Shown here piece after piece: positions 26,386 to 33,246 of a stretch of 33,246 nucleotides of DNA (its first letter is position 1; each line of letters opens with the position of its first letter). The notes under the pieces are model-generated. The model did not search any database, was not told the origin of the DNA, and was given only the letters and a program-made list of their open reading frames with translations. The DNA is from Streptomyces sp. Its GTDB lineage: Bacteria; Actinomycetota; Actinomycetes; Streptomycetales; Streptomycetaceae. The stretch covers positions 1-33,246 of the forward strand of contig NZ_JAPSKN010000049.1 in NCBI RefSeq assembly GCF_031181705.1, written 5' to 3'. Made by a program: the position numbers and the translations under genes.

Positions 26386-27336
26386 TCAGCCGGTGGATGC
26401 ACCCGTCGTAAGGATCACGTTGCGCAGCGGCTCCCGGTTCACATAACGGTTCAACTGGTCCACCAGGAGCCGCTTGGCGCGCGGCAGGAACGCGGAGGTG
26501 GGCCCGCCGACATGAGGGCTGATCAGTACCCCCGGCGCACGCCACAGGGGGTGTTCGCGCGGCAGGGGCTCGGGGTCGGTGACGTCCAGGGCGGCGGTGA
26601 TGCGGCCGCTCTCCAGTTCGGCGAGCAGGGCCTTGGTGTCGACGACCGGGCCGCGGGCGACGTTGACCAGCAGCGCACCGTCCTTCATCCGGGACAGGAA
26701 GTCGGCTCCGGCCAGGCCGCGGGTGCTTTCCGTGAGCGGGGTGGACAGGATCACGACGTCCGCCTCGGGGAGCAGCGCGGGGAGTTCGGTGAGCGGATGC
26801 ACCGGCCCGCGCGCCGTGGTGCGCTCGGAGCGCGCGACGCGCGCCACCCGCGCGGGCTCGAACGGAACGAGCCGGTCCTCAATGGCGGAACCGATCGATC
26901 CGTATCCGACGACGAGCACGCTCCTGTCGGCGAGCGCGGGCCGGAAGCCGCCGAGCCACTCCCCCCGCTCCTGGGCGCGCACGAAGTCGGGGATGCCGCG
27001 CAGCGACGCCAGGATCAGCGCGAGGGTGAGTTCGGCGGTGCTGGCCTCGTGGACCCCACGCGCGTTGCACAGCCGCACCCCCGGGCGCAGCCGCCCCAGG
27101 CCCGGCTCGACGTGGTCGATCCCGGCGGAGAGGGTCTGTACGACCTCCACCTGGCTCATCCGCGCCAGGGGACGTACGCACAGCGGGCTGGGCTTCATGT
27201 AGGGGACGACGTAGAAGGCGCAGTCGGCCGGGTCGGCGGGGTAGTCCTCCGCGCCGTTCCAGAAGCGGTAGTCCGGCCCCTTCGGGAGCCCCTCGATCTC
27301 GTCCGGCGGGATGGGCAGCCACACGTCAGCAGTCAT
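26386..27336 (-). CDS. D-isomer-specific 2-hydroxyacid dehydrogenase
   Basis: The 316-residue enzyme has the NAD-binding loop VLVVGYGSIGSAIEDRL, the catalytic arginine in VNVARGPVVDTKAL, the glutamate in DVTDPEPLPREHPLW and the histidine in ISPHVGGPTSAF. The N-terminal catalytic lobe contains QTLSAGIDHVEPGL. It belongs to the glyoxylate/hydroxypyruvate or phosphoglycerate-dehydrogenase-like group and interconverts a 2-keto and a D-2-hydroxy acid; the substrate is not clear. It is shorter than serA and lacks an ACT domain. It is divergent from the aldo/keto reductase over 78 bp. Confidence 0.9.
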   Translation of the reverse strand: MTADVWLPIPPDEIEGLPKGPDYRFWNGAEDYPADPADCAFYVVPYMKPSPLCVRPLARMSQVEVVQTLSAGIDHVEPGLGRLRPGVRLCNARGVHEASTAELTLALILASLRGIPDFVRAQERGEWLGGFRPALADRSVLVVGYGSIGSAIEDRLVPFEPARVARVARSERTTARGPVHPLTELPALLPEADVVILSTPLTESTRGLAGADFLSRMKDGALLVNVARGPVVDTKALLAELESGRITAALDVTDPEPLPREHPLWRAPGVLISPHVGGPTSAFLPRAKRLLVDQLNRYVNREPLRNVILTTGASTG

Positions 27337-27414
27337 GCTCCGAAAGGCTATGTCAGGAGCGCGCCACGGCAGAGGTTAGGTTGGGGTGGCCGGAACAGGG
27401 AGGGTCACGACCAG

Positions 27415-28413
27415 GTGGAGCGCAGGACGATCGGCGCGGGCGCACTCGCGGTGGGGGCCGTCGGACTCGGGTGCATGCCGATGAGCTGGGCCTACAGCAC
27501 CTCGCGGCAGCGCGGCGAGGAGTCGCTGAGGGCGGTGCACCGGGCGCTGGACCTGGGCGCGTCCCTGCTGGACACGGCCGACATGTACGGCCCCTTCACC
27601 AACGAGCTGCTGGTGGGGCGGGCGTTGAAGGAGCGGCGGTCGGACGCCTTCGTGTCGACGAAGGTCGGGCTGCTCGTGGGCGACCAGCACATCGTCGCCA
27701 ACGGCCGTCCCGGGTACGTGAAGCGGGCCTGCGACGCCTCGCTGCGGCGGCTGCAGACGGACGTCATCGATCTCTACCAGCTGCACCGGGCCGACCCCGA
27801 GGTGCCCGTCGAGGAGACGTGGGGCGCGATGGCGGAGCTCGTCCAGGCCGGGAAGGTGCGGGCGCTGGGGCTGTGCGCGGTGGGTGCCCGGTCCTCGCGC
27901 CGGGGCGGGGCCCGGCTGCACGACGCGACGATCCGGCAACTGGAGCGGGTGCAGCAGGTGTTCCCGGTGACCGCGGTGGAGGCGGAGCTGTCGGTGTGGT
28001 CGCCGGAGGCGCTGGAGGCCCTGCTGCCCTGGTGCGAGACCCGGGGCGTGGGCTTCCTCGCCGCGATGCCGCTGGGCAACGGCTTCCTGACCGGCCGGCT
28101 GCGGCCCGGGGCGGGCTTCGAGGCGGACGACCCGCGCGCCCGGCACCCGCGCTTCACGGCCGAGATGATGGCCGCGAACCAGCCGATCGTCGCGGGCCTG
28201 CGCCGCGTGGCCCGCCGGCACGGCGGTGGCGTGACACCCGGCCAGGTCGCCCTGGCGTGGGTCCTCGCCCAGGGCCGGCACGTGGTCCCGGTCCCGGGGA
28301 CGAAGCAGGAGCGCTGGGTCACGGAGAACGCGGCCGCCGCGGCCCTGCGGCTGGGCCCCGAGGACCTGAGGGAGATCGCGGAGCTGCCCCCGGCCCAGGG
28401 GTCGTGGGACTGA
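27415..28413 (+). CDS. Aldo/keto reductase
   Basis: A 332-residue protein starts at GTG 27415 with GGGAGGG ten bases before. It has the AKR tetrad: Asp and Tyr in LLDTADMYGPF, Lys in STKVGLL and His in LYQLHRADP. The barrel is completed by GKVRALGLCAVGA, AVEAELSVWSPE, GFLAAMPLGNGFLTG and VALAWVLAQG...VPVPGTK, which binds the NADPH phosphate. It reduces aldehydes or ketones with NADPH; the physiological substrate is unknown. TAGGTT at 27377-27382 may be a -10 but has no clear -35. It shares a divergent promoter region with the hydroxyacid dehydrogenase. Confidence 0.92.
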   Translation: MERRTIGAGALAVGAVGLGCMPMSWAYSTSRQRGEESLRAVHRALDLGASLLDTADMYGPFTNELLVGRALKERRSDAFVSTKVGLLVGDQHIVANGRPGYVKRACDASLRRLQTDVIDLYQLHRADPEVPVEETWGAMAELVQAGKVRALGLCAVGARSSRRGGARLHDATIRQLERVQQVFPVTAVEAELSVWSPEALEALLPWCETRGVGFLAAMPLGNGFLTGRLRPGAGFEADDPRARHPRFTAEMMAANQPIVAGLRRVARRHGGGVTPGQVALAWVLAQGRHVVPVPGTKQERWVTENAAAAALRLGPEDLREIAELPPAQGSWD

Positions 28414-28452
28414 GGCGGACCGGACCCCGTCCGTAAGGGGCGGACCCCTTGT

Positions 28453-28509
28453 TCACGGTTCGACGTTCCGTGATCGGGAACCTGTCAGGCGCGGGCGGTG
28501 TATGACAGG
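28453..28509 (+). promoter_or_regulatory. Two inverted repeats upstream of the sugar-dehydrogenase gene
   Basis: TCACGG (28453-28458) with CCGTGA (28468-28473), and CCTGTCA (28481-28487) with TGACAGG (28503-28509), lie in the 123-bp gap before the lipoprotein gene. The first may be the terminator of the aldo/keto reductase. The second surrounds the likely promoter and is a candidate operator. GGGAAC (28476-28481) resembles a -35 element of an ECF-type sigma factor but no firm -10 is seen. Confidence 0.4.
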
Positions 28510-28536
28510 GAGAACCCCGCCGCGTCGAAGGGACCC

Positions 28537-29709
28537 ATGATCGTGCAACGTCGAGCCGTCCCGGCCGTGTTGGCCGCCGCAGCGCTCCTGCTGACCGCCG
28601 GCTGCTCCTCCGACGACGGGGGAACGTCCGGCGCCGACAGGAGCGCCTCCCCGAGCCGCACGGCACCGGGCTCGTCCGCACCGCCGCGCCAGGCCGCCGG
28701 GCAGACACCCCCCGCCCGGGGCTCGGTCACCGTGGTCCGCACCGTCGCCGAGGGCCTTGGATCCCCCTGGGGCCTCGCCCCGCTGCCGGGCGGCGGCCTG
28801 CTCGTCTCCTCCCGCGACGAGGGGACCATCGTCCGGGTCGACGAGAAGACCGGCAAGAAGACCGAGCTGGGCGAGGTGCCCGGGGTCTCGGCGGCCGGCG
28901 AGGGCGGCCTGCTCGGCATCGCCCTCTCCCCCGACTTCGCCTCGGACCGCATGGTCTACGCCTACTTCACCTCGGCCGGCGACAACCGTGTCGTCCGCAT
29001 GCTCTACGACGACGGCAAGCCCGCCGGCCGGCAGCTCGGCGCGCCCGACACCGTCTTCCGGGGCATCCCCAAGGGCTTCGTCCACAACGGCGGCCGGATC
29101 GCCTTCGGCCCCGACAAGATGCTGTACGTCGGCACGGGGGAGAGCGGCGACACCGGCCTGTCCCAGGACCGGGACTCCACGGGTGGCAAGATCCTGCGGC
29201 TGACCCCGGAGGGCGAGCCGGCCCCCGGCAACCCGTTCTCCGGCTCGCCGGTCTACTCGTACGGCCACCGCAACGTGCAGGGCCTGGCCTGGGACGCCAG
29301 GCAGCGGCTGTTCGCCTCGGAGTTCGGGCAGGACACCTGGGACGAGCTCAACGCGATCAAGCCGGGCGGCAACTACGGCTGGCCCGAGGCGGAGGGGAAG
29401 TCCGACGACTCGGGGTTCCAGAACCCCGTCGACCAGTGGAGCACGGCCGAGGCCTCCCCCAGCGGCATCGCCTACGCCGAGGGGTCGGTCTGGATGGCGG
29501 GCCTGCGCGGCAAGCGGCTGTGGCGCGTCCCGCTGAACGGCACGGCGGCCTCGGCCGAGCCGCAGGCTTTCCTGGAGGGCGAGTACGGCCGGCTGCGCAC
29601 GGTCGTCCCGGCGGGCGGCGACCGGCTGTGGCTGGTGACCAGCAACACGGACGGCCGGGGCGCCCCGAAGGACGGTGACGACCGGATCCTGGAGGTGCGT
29701 GTGAAGTGA
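28537..29709 (+). CDS. Secreted lipoprotein PQQ-dependent sugar dehydrogenase-like (sorbosone/glucose dehydrogenase family)
   Basis: The 390-residue protein starts at ATG 28537 just after GAAGGGA; the first residues form a lipoprotein signal ending LTAGC with Cys23. A Ser/Thr/Pro-rich linker to ~residue 60 precedes a six-bladed beta-propeller of the GSDH family: GLGSPWGLAPLPGGGLLVSSRDEG, GEGGLLGIALSPDFASDR, GFVHNGGRIAFGPDKMLYVGTGESGDTGLSQ, YSYGHRNVQGLAWDARQRLFASEFGQDTWDELNAIKPGGNYGWP and SPSGIAYAEGSVWMAGLRGKRLWR. The conserved catalytic His (FVHNGG) and PQQ-binding Arg/His (GHRN) are present. It should oxidise an aldose or similar sugar at the cell surface. No PQQ synthesis genes are in view, so the cofactor must come from elsewhere. 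Confidence 0.88.
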   Translation: MIVQRRAVPAVLAAAALLLTAGCSSDDGGTSGADRSASPSRTAPGSSAPPRQAAGQTPPARGSVTVVRTVAEGLGSPWGLAPLPGGGLLVSSRDEGTIVRVDEKTGKKTELGEVPGVSAAGEGGLLGIALSPDFASDRMVYAYFTSAGDNRVVRMLYDDGKPAGRQLGAPDTVFRGIPKGFVHNGGRIAFGPDKMLYVGTGESGDTGLSQDRDSTGGKILRLTPEGEPAPGNPFSGSPVYSYGHRNVQGLAWDARQRLFASEFGQDTWDELNAIKPGGNYGWPEAEGKSDDSGFQNPVDQWSTAEASPSGIAYAEGSVWMAGLRGKRLWRVPLNGTAASAEPQAFLEGEYGRLRTVVPAGGDRLWLVTSNTDGRGAPKDGDDRILEVRVK

Positions 29710-29717
29710 CGGCCGGC

Positions 29718-29745
29718 CCCCGCGCTGCGGGGACCTGCGCGGTCC
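29718..29745. terminator. Paired hairpins between convergent genes
   Basis: CCCCGC-GCT-GCGGGG (29718-29732) is followed by GGACC-TGCGC-GGTCC (29731-29745). They lie between the ends of the sugar dehydrogenase and the small acidic protein. Confidence 0.65.
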
Positions 29746-29761
29746 CTGCACCGGTGGGGGT

Positions 29762-29947
29762 TCAGGCCTCCCCGTCGTCCTCGGTCTCCGCCGGCGGGCG
29801 TACCACGACCTTCCCGGACGCCAGGTCTATCGGACCGCGTCCGGGGTCGGCGTCGCCGACGTCCTCACGGGTCAGCTCCAGGCGCTTCTGCTCGTCGCGG
29901 GTGTGCTTGCGGCCGGGCGAGAACAGTTCCTCGAACATGTTGAACAA
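29762..29947 (-). CDS. Small acidic protein (61 aa), DUF6191-like
   Basis: I start this protein at the TTG complementary to 29945-29947, because GGGAGG lies about five bases upstream. The next in-frame ATG (29938) is too far from it. The protein begins FNMFEELFSPGRKHTRDEQKRLELTREDVG and ends in a short acidic tail. A helical N-terminus, then DPGRGPIDLASGKVVVRPP, is seen in a small conserved Streptomyces family I associate with DUF6191. Function unknown. It lies 50 bp downstream of the LuxR gene on the same strand. Confidence 0.7.
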   Translation of the reverse strand: MFNMFEELFSPGRKHTRDEQKRLELTREDVGDADPGRGPIDLASGKVVVRPPAETEDDGEA

Positions 29948-29997
29948 CGGAGCCTCCCTGGGCCGCGACGCTCGCGACGTCCCTTCCAGCGTATGCC

Positions 29998-32900
29998 TCA
30001 CCCGGCCGGCCGGGAGGTGAGGGATTCCGCCGGGAACAGACCCAGCCGGTGCGCGACGGCGGCCGCCTCGCCCCGGCCTGAGACGCCGAGCTTGGCGAGG
30101 ATGTTGGAGACGTGGACGCTCGCGGTCTTCGGGGAGATGAACAGCTCCTGGGCGATCCGGCGGTTGGTGTGGCCGGCGGACACCAGGCGCAGCACGTCCC
30201 GTTCCCGGCTGGTCAGGCCGAGGGTCTCGGCCGGGTCGGTGGCGGCCCGGGCCGGTCCGCTTGCGGGGGTCAGGGCGAGGCGGGCGCGCCGGGCGAGGGC
30301 GCCGGCGGCGTCGGCGAGGGGCCGGGCGTCCAGGTGGCGGGCGACGGTGTGGGCGAGGCGGAGCAGTTCCGTGGCCCGGTCGCGCTCGTCCTCGCCGCCA
30401 CCCGCGAGCAGGGACTCGGCCAGGCGGAGACGGACGCGGGCGAGGTCGTAGGGGCGTCCCAGGGGTTCGAAGGCGGTGACCGCCTCCGACCACACGTCGG
30501 GGGTGCAGTGGCCGGCGGCGCGCCGCAGTTCGGCGCGGACCCACCGCTCGTGGGCCAGCCAGACGGGGGCGTTCGTGGTGAGGCGCTTGGCCGCGTCGAA
30601 GAGCCGGTCCAGGACCTCCTGGCGGCCCTCGCGTGCGGCGGGCAGCCCGCGGGTGTCGGCCTCGGCCGTGGCCGCCTGGAGCAGCAGCGGCCAGGCGTAG
30701 CGCTGGGTGCCGGGCGGGAAGCCGGACCGAAGGGTGCGGGCCAGTTCGGCGCGGGCGTCGGGCAGGCGGCCCTCGGCAGCGGCGACCCCGATGGTCAGGC
30801 AGGAGATCGGCAGGTCGTGCTGCGGCATGGGATCGTGAGGGCCGTACGAGGCGCGGCCCTCGGCGAGGTGCCGGGCCGCCTCGGGCACCCGGCCGCGGGC
30901 GAGTGCGAGGAACGCCAGGATGTTGGCACCGGCCCCGTGCGGCCCGGCGGTCCGCCCGCGCCGCTGGGCGTTGACGGCGGCCTCGGCGGCCTCGTCCCAG
31001 CGGCCCAGCGAGACGAGCGACTCGGCCAGGTTGCCCCAGACCCAGCCCTCCGGGTCCCGCAGGCCCAGCTCCGCGGTGAGCCGCAGGCCCTCGCGCAGGA
31101 TGGCGACGGCCTCCTCGGACCGGCCGACGCCTTCGAGGGCGGAGGGCAGGTTCACATGGCTGCGGCCCACGATCGGCGCCAGATTGCGGGCGGCGACCTC
31201 GTCCTTCACCTCGTACATGTGCGCCAGACCGGCCTCGATCTGACCGGCGTCCACCATGAGCCCGCCGAGGGTGAGCCGCGCGTGGGACTCGATGGCGTCG
31301 GCGCCCACCATGCGCGCGTACTCCACGGCCCGCTCGGCGGCCGTCAGGGCGTCGGGGCCGGGTTCGTGCAGCATCGACCAGTGGGCGGCGGTGGCGAGCA
31401 CCTCGGCGTGCACCTCGGACGGCGGCAGCCCGCGGACCAGGTCCTGTGCGGTGGCGATCTCCTTCCAGCCGTCGCCGCGGGCGAGCCCCTGCACCAGCCG
31501 GGAGCGCTGGATCCAGAACCACGCGGCGCGCTGGGGGTCCCCGGCGTCGTCGAGCAGACGCAGCGCCCGCTTGGTGATCTTCAGGGCGCGTTCCCGCTCC
31601 CCGCCGAGCCGTCCGGCCACGGCCGCCTCGGCCAGCAGGTCGAGGTGGCTCAGCGGGGTGGTGCCCGGGTCGCGTCCGCTGGGTGGATACGCCTCCGTGT
31701 AGTCGACCGGGCGCAGGGTCGCGCGTACGGCGTCGGGAGCGGAGTCCCACAGCTCCATCGCGCGCTCCAGCAGCCTCAGTTGCTCGGAGTAGGCGTGGCG
31801 GCGCCGGGCCTCGACGGCGGCGTCCAGGACGGCGGGCAGGGCCTTGGCCGCGTCGTGGGCGTGGTACCAGTAGCTGGCCAGGCGGGTGGCCCGCTGGTCG
31901 GCCGGGACGAGGGTCGGGTCGGTCTCCAGGGCTTCGGCGTAGCGGCGGTTGAGCCGGGAGCGTTCGCCGGGGAGCAGGTCGTCGCTGACGGCCTCGCGGA
32001 CCAGGGAGTGGCGGAAGCGGTAGCCGTCGCCGCCGGGCGCGGGGGTGAGGATGCCGGCGTTCACGGCGGCCCGCAGCGCCTCGATCAGCTCGTCCTCGGC
32101 GAGCCGGGCGACGGCGGCGAGCAGCCGGTACTCGACGGTGGAGCCGCCCTCGGCGACGATCCGGGCGACCTGCTGGGCCGGCTCGGGCAGTCCCTCCACG
32201 CGGACGAGCAGCAGATCGCGCAGGGAGTCCGTCAGGCCCGTGCGGCAGCCCTCGTGGGCGGCGACGGCGAGCTCCTCCACGAAGAAGGCGTTGCCGTCGG
32301 AGCGGGCGAAGATCGCGTCGACCTGGTCCGGGTCGGGTTCGTGGGCGAGGATGCCGGCGACCTGGAGGCACACCTCGTCGCGGGTGAAGCGGGCGAGTTC
32401 GAGGCGGCGGACGGTGCGGAGCCGGTCGAGTTCGGCGAGCAGGGGGCGGAGCGGGTGGCGGCGGTGGATGTCGTCGGAGCGGTAGGTGGCCAGGACGACG
32501 AGGCGGCCGGTGCGCAGGGTGCGGAAGAGGTAGGAGAGCAGGTGCCGGGTGGAGGCGTCCGACCAGTGGAGGTCCTCCAGGGCGAGGACGACGGTGTGCT
32601 CGGCGGAGACGCGCTCCAGCAGGCGTGCGGTGAGCTCGAAGAGGCGGGCCAGGCTGTCCTCGTCGTGCCGGCCGGAGCCGGACTCGCCCAGCTCGGGCAG
32701 GAGCCGGGCCAGTTCCTCCTCCTGGCCGGCGGCCGCGGCGGCCAGTTCGCCGGGCAGGGCGCGGCGCAGGGCGCGCAGGGCGGTGGAGAAGGGGGCGAAG
32801 GGCAGTCCGTCGGCGCCGATCTCGACGCAGCCGCCGAGCGCGACGACCGCGCCGTGGCGGCGGGCGGCACCGGTGAACTCCTCGACCAGCCGGGTCTTGC

Positions 32901-33042
32901 CGACGCCGGCCTCCCCGCCGATGAGCAGGGCCTGCGGTTCTCCCTCGCGGCAGCGGACGAGTGCGTCGTGCAGCGCGCCCAACTCCTCGGCGCGGCCGAC
33001 GAACACGGGGCTGACGGACCTGGTCTCCACGGCCCCGAGCAT
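29998..33042 (-). CDS. Large LuxR-family ATPase regulator (LAL type)
   Basis: The protein is about 1014 residues from the ATG complementary to 33040-33042; GTG at 33030 is an alternative, and the frame is open almost to the right edge but that extension reads as Gly/Val filler. The N-terminus is an AAA/STAND ATPase: FVGRAEEL, Walker A GGEAGVGKT (42-50), Walker B VVLALEDLHWSD and a helical region. A long tetratricopeptide-like middle follows. The C-terminus is a LuxR helix-turn-helix (LTSRERDVLRLVSAGHTNRRIAQELFISPKTASVHVSNILAKLGVSGRGEA). LAL regulators often activate secondary-metabolite or sugar-use genes after binding a ligand and ATP. No cluster adjoins it, so the target is unknown. Confidence 0.93.
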   Translation of the reverse strand: MLGAVETRSVSPVFVGRAEELGALHDALVRCREGEPQALLIGGEAGVGKTRLVEEFTGAARRHGAVVALGGCVEIGADGLPFAPFSTALRALRRALPGELAAAAAGQEEELARLLPELGESGSGRHDEDSLARLFELTARLLERVSAEHTVVLALEDLHWSDASTRHLLSYLFRTLRTGRLVVLATYRSDDIHRRHPLRPLLAELDRLRTVRRLELARFTRDEVCLQVAGILAHEPDPDQVDAIFARSDGNAFFVEELAVAAHEGCRTGLTDSLRDLLLVRVEGLPEPAQQVARIVAEGGSTVEYRLLAAVARLAEDELIEALRAAVNAGILTPAPGGDGYRFRHSLVREAVSDDLLPGERSRLNRRYAEALETDPTLVPADQRATRLASYWYHAHDAAKALPAVLDAAVEARRRHAYSEQLRLLERAMELWDSAPDAVRATLRPVDYTEAYPPSGRDPGTTPLSHLDLLAEAAVAGRLGGERERALKITKRALRLLDDAGDPQRAAWFWIQRSRLVQGLARGDGWKEIATAQDLVRGLPPSEVHAEVLATAAHWSMLHEPGPDALTAAERAVEYARMVGADAIESHARLTLGGLMVDAGQIEAGLAHMYEVKDEVAARNLAPIVGRSHVNLPSALEGVGRSEEAVAILREGLRLTAELGLRDPEGWVWGNLAESLVSLGRWDEAAEAAVNAQRRGRTAGPHGAGANILAFLALARGRVPEAARHLAEGRASYGPHDPMPQHDLPISCLTIGVAAAEGRLPDARAELARTLRSGFPPGTQRYAWPLLLQAATAEADTRGLPAAREGRQEVLDRLFDAAKRLTTNAPVWLAHERWVRAELRRAAGHCTPDVWSEAVTAFEPLGRPYDLARVRLRLAESLLAGGGEDERDRATELLRLAHTVARHLDARPLADAAGALARRARLALTPASGPARAATDPAETLGLTSRERDVLRLVSAGHTNRRIAQELFISPKTASVHVSNILAKLGVSGRGEAAAVAHRLGLFPAESLTSRPAG

Positions 33043-33057
33043 CGCACGCGGGTGCGA
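33042..33057. promoter_or_regulatory. Inverted repeat over the LuxR start codon
   Basis: TCGCAC (33042-33047) and GTGCGA (33052-33057) form a 6-4-6 palindrome whose left arm touches the presumed ATG. It could be an operator or an RNA stem that hides the start. Confidence 0.4.
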
Positions 33058-33105
33058 CGACACGGCACCGGTTTTCGCCGCTCCGACCGGGACACGGCCG
33101 GTACC

Positions 33106-33167
33106 CGAACCGACCGCGGCCACCGGACCACGGTCGAGGACCCCGTCCCCACCCCTCGAACCGACCG
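33106..33167. repeat. Repeated CGAACCGACCG element upstream of the LuxR gene
   Basis: CGAACCGACCG occurs at 33106-33116 and 33157-33167; the second is continued by further ACCGA-type copies. The flanking ~200 bp to the window edge shows no convincing gene. Confidence 0.4.
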
Positions 33168-33246
33168 AACCGAAACCGGTCACGGCCCCCGCAACGACGC
33201 CCGCCACACCGACCACGGGCGCCCGAGCCGCGGCGGGCGCGGGCGC

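Noticed and set aside
28457..28536. Start of the sugar dehydrogenase at ATG 28498 (frame open upstream)
   Set aside because: The extra residues spoil the lipoprotein signal and have no ribosome site; ATG 28537 follows GAAGGGA and begins the signal.

Overview
The window is a GC-rich actinobacterial chromosome segment, almost certainly Streptomyces. Signs of this are the strong GC bias at third codon positions, frequent GTG/TTG starts, twin-arginine and lipobox lipoproteins, a PucR regulator next to proline catabolism genes, a GGDEF/EAL protein beside ilvB, and the actinobacterial ilvB leader peptide with its attenuator. I see no tRNA, rRNA, CRISPR array, insertion sequence or prophage.

Layout. 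(1) 1-3620: the 5' part of ilvE, running off the left edge and preceded by a short Val/Leu-rich upstream reading frame; leuB; a divergent secreted purple-acid-phosphatase-like enzyme; and a 43-codon basic small protein. (2) 3867-8556: an AAC(2')-type aminoglycoside acetyltransferase homologue, then the proline-to-glutamate operon (proline dehydrogenase and P5C dehydrogenase) and its divergent PucR-family regulator. (3) 8658-17180: an accessory block with a secreted vanadium-haloperoxidase/PAP2-fold enzyme, a four-gene nickel/peptide-type ABC importer (lipoprotein, fused double permease, two ATPases) behind a Zur-like box, and a TetR/DHA2-efflux pair divided by four 13-bp iterons. (4) 17218-22950: serA with a long structured leader, ilvC, ilvH and ilvB, with the ilvB attenuator and leader peptide intact. 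(5) 22947-29709: a large membrane PAS-GGDEF-degenerate-EAL protein with a BldD-like site and an overlapping upstream frame, a D-2-hydroxyacid dehydrogenase, an aldo/keto reductase and a lipoprotein sugar dehydrogenase. (6) 29762-33042: a small acidic protein and a giant LuxR-family ATPase regulator.

How the genes work together. ilvB/ilvH make acetohydroxyacids, ilvC reduces and isomerises them, leuB acts in the leucine branch and ilvE does the final transamination. serA feeds serine, glycine and one-carbon metabolism. At least two of these genes (ilvB and, as proposed here, ilvE) appear to sense branched-chain amino acids by translating a short leader peptide. The most novel-looking items are the possible RBS-sequestering leader before ilvE, the Zur-box-linked Opp/Nik-type importer, the 13-bp iteron operator of the TetR/MFS pair, and the repeat-containing serA leader. 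Functions are assigned by reading motifs; no database search was run.
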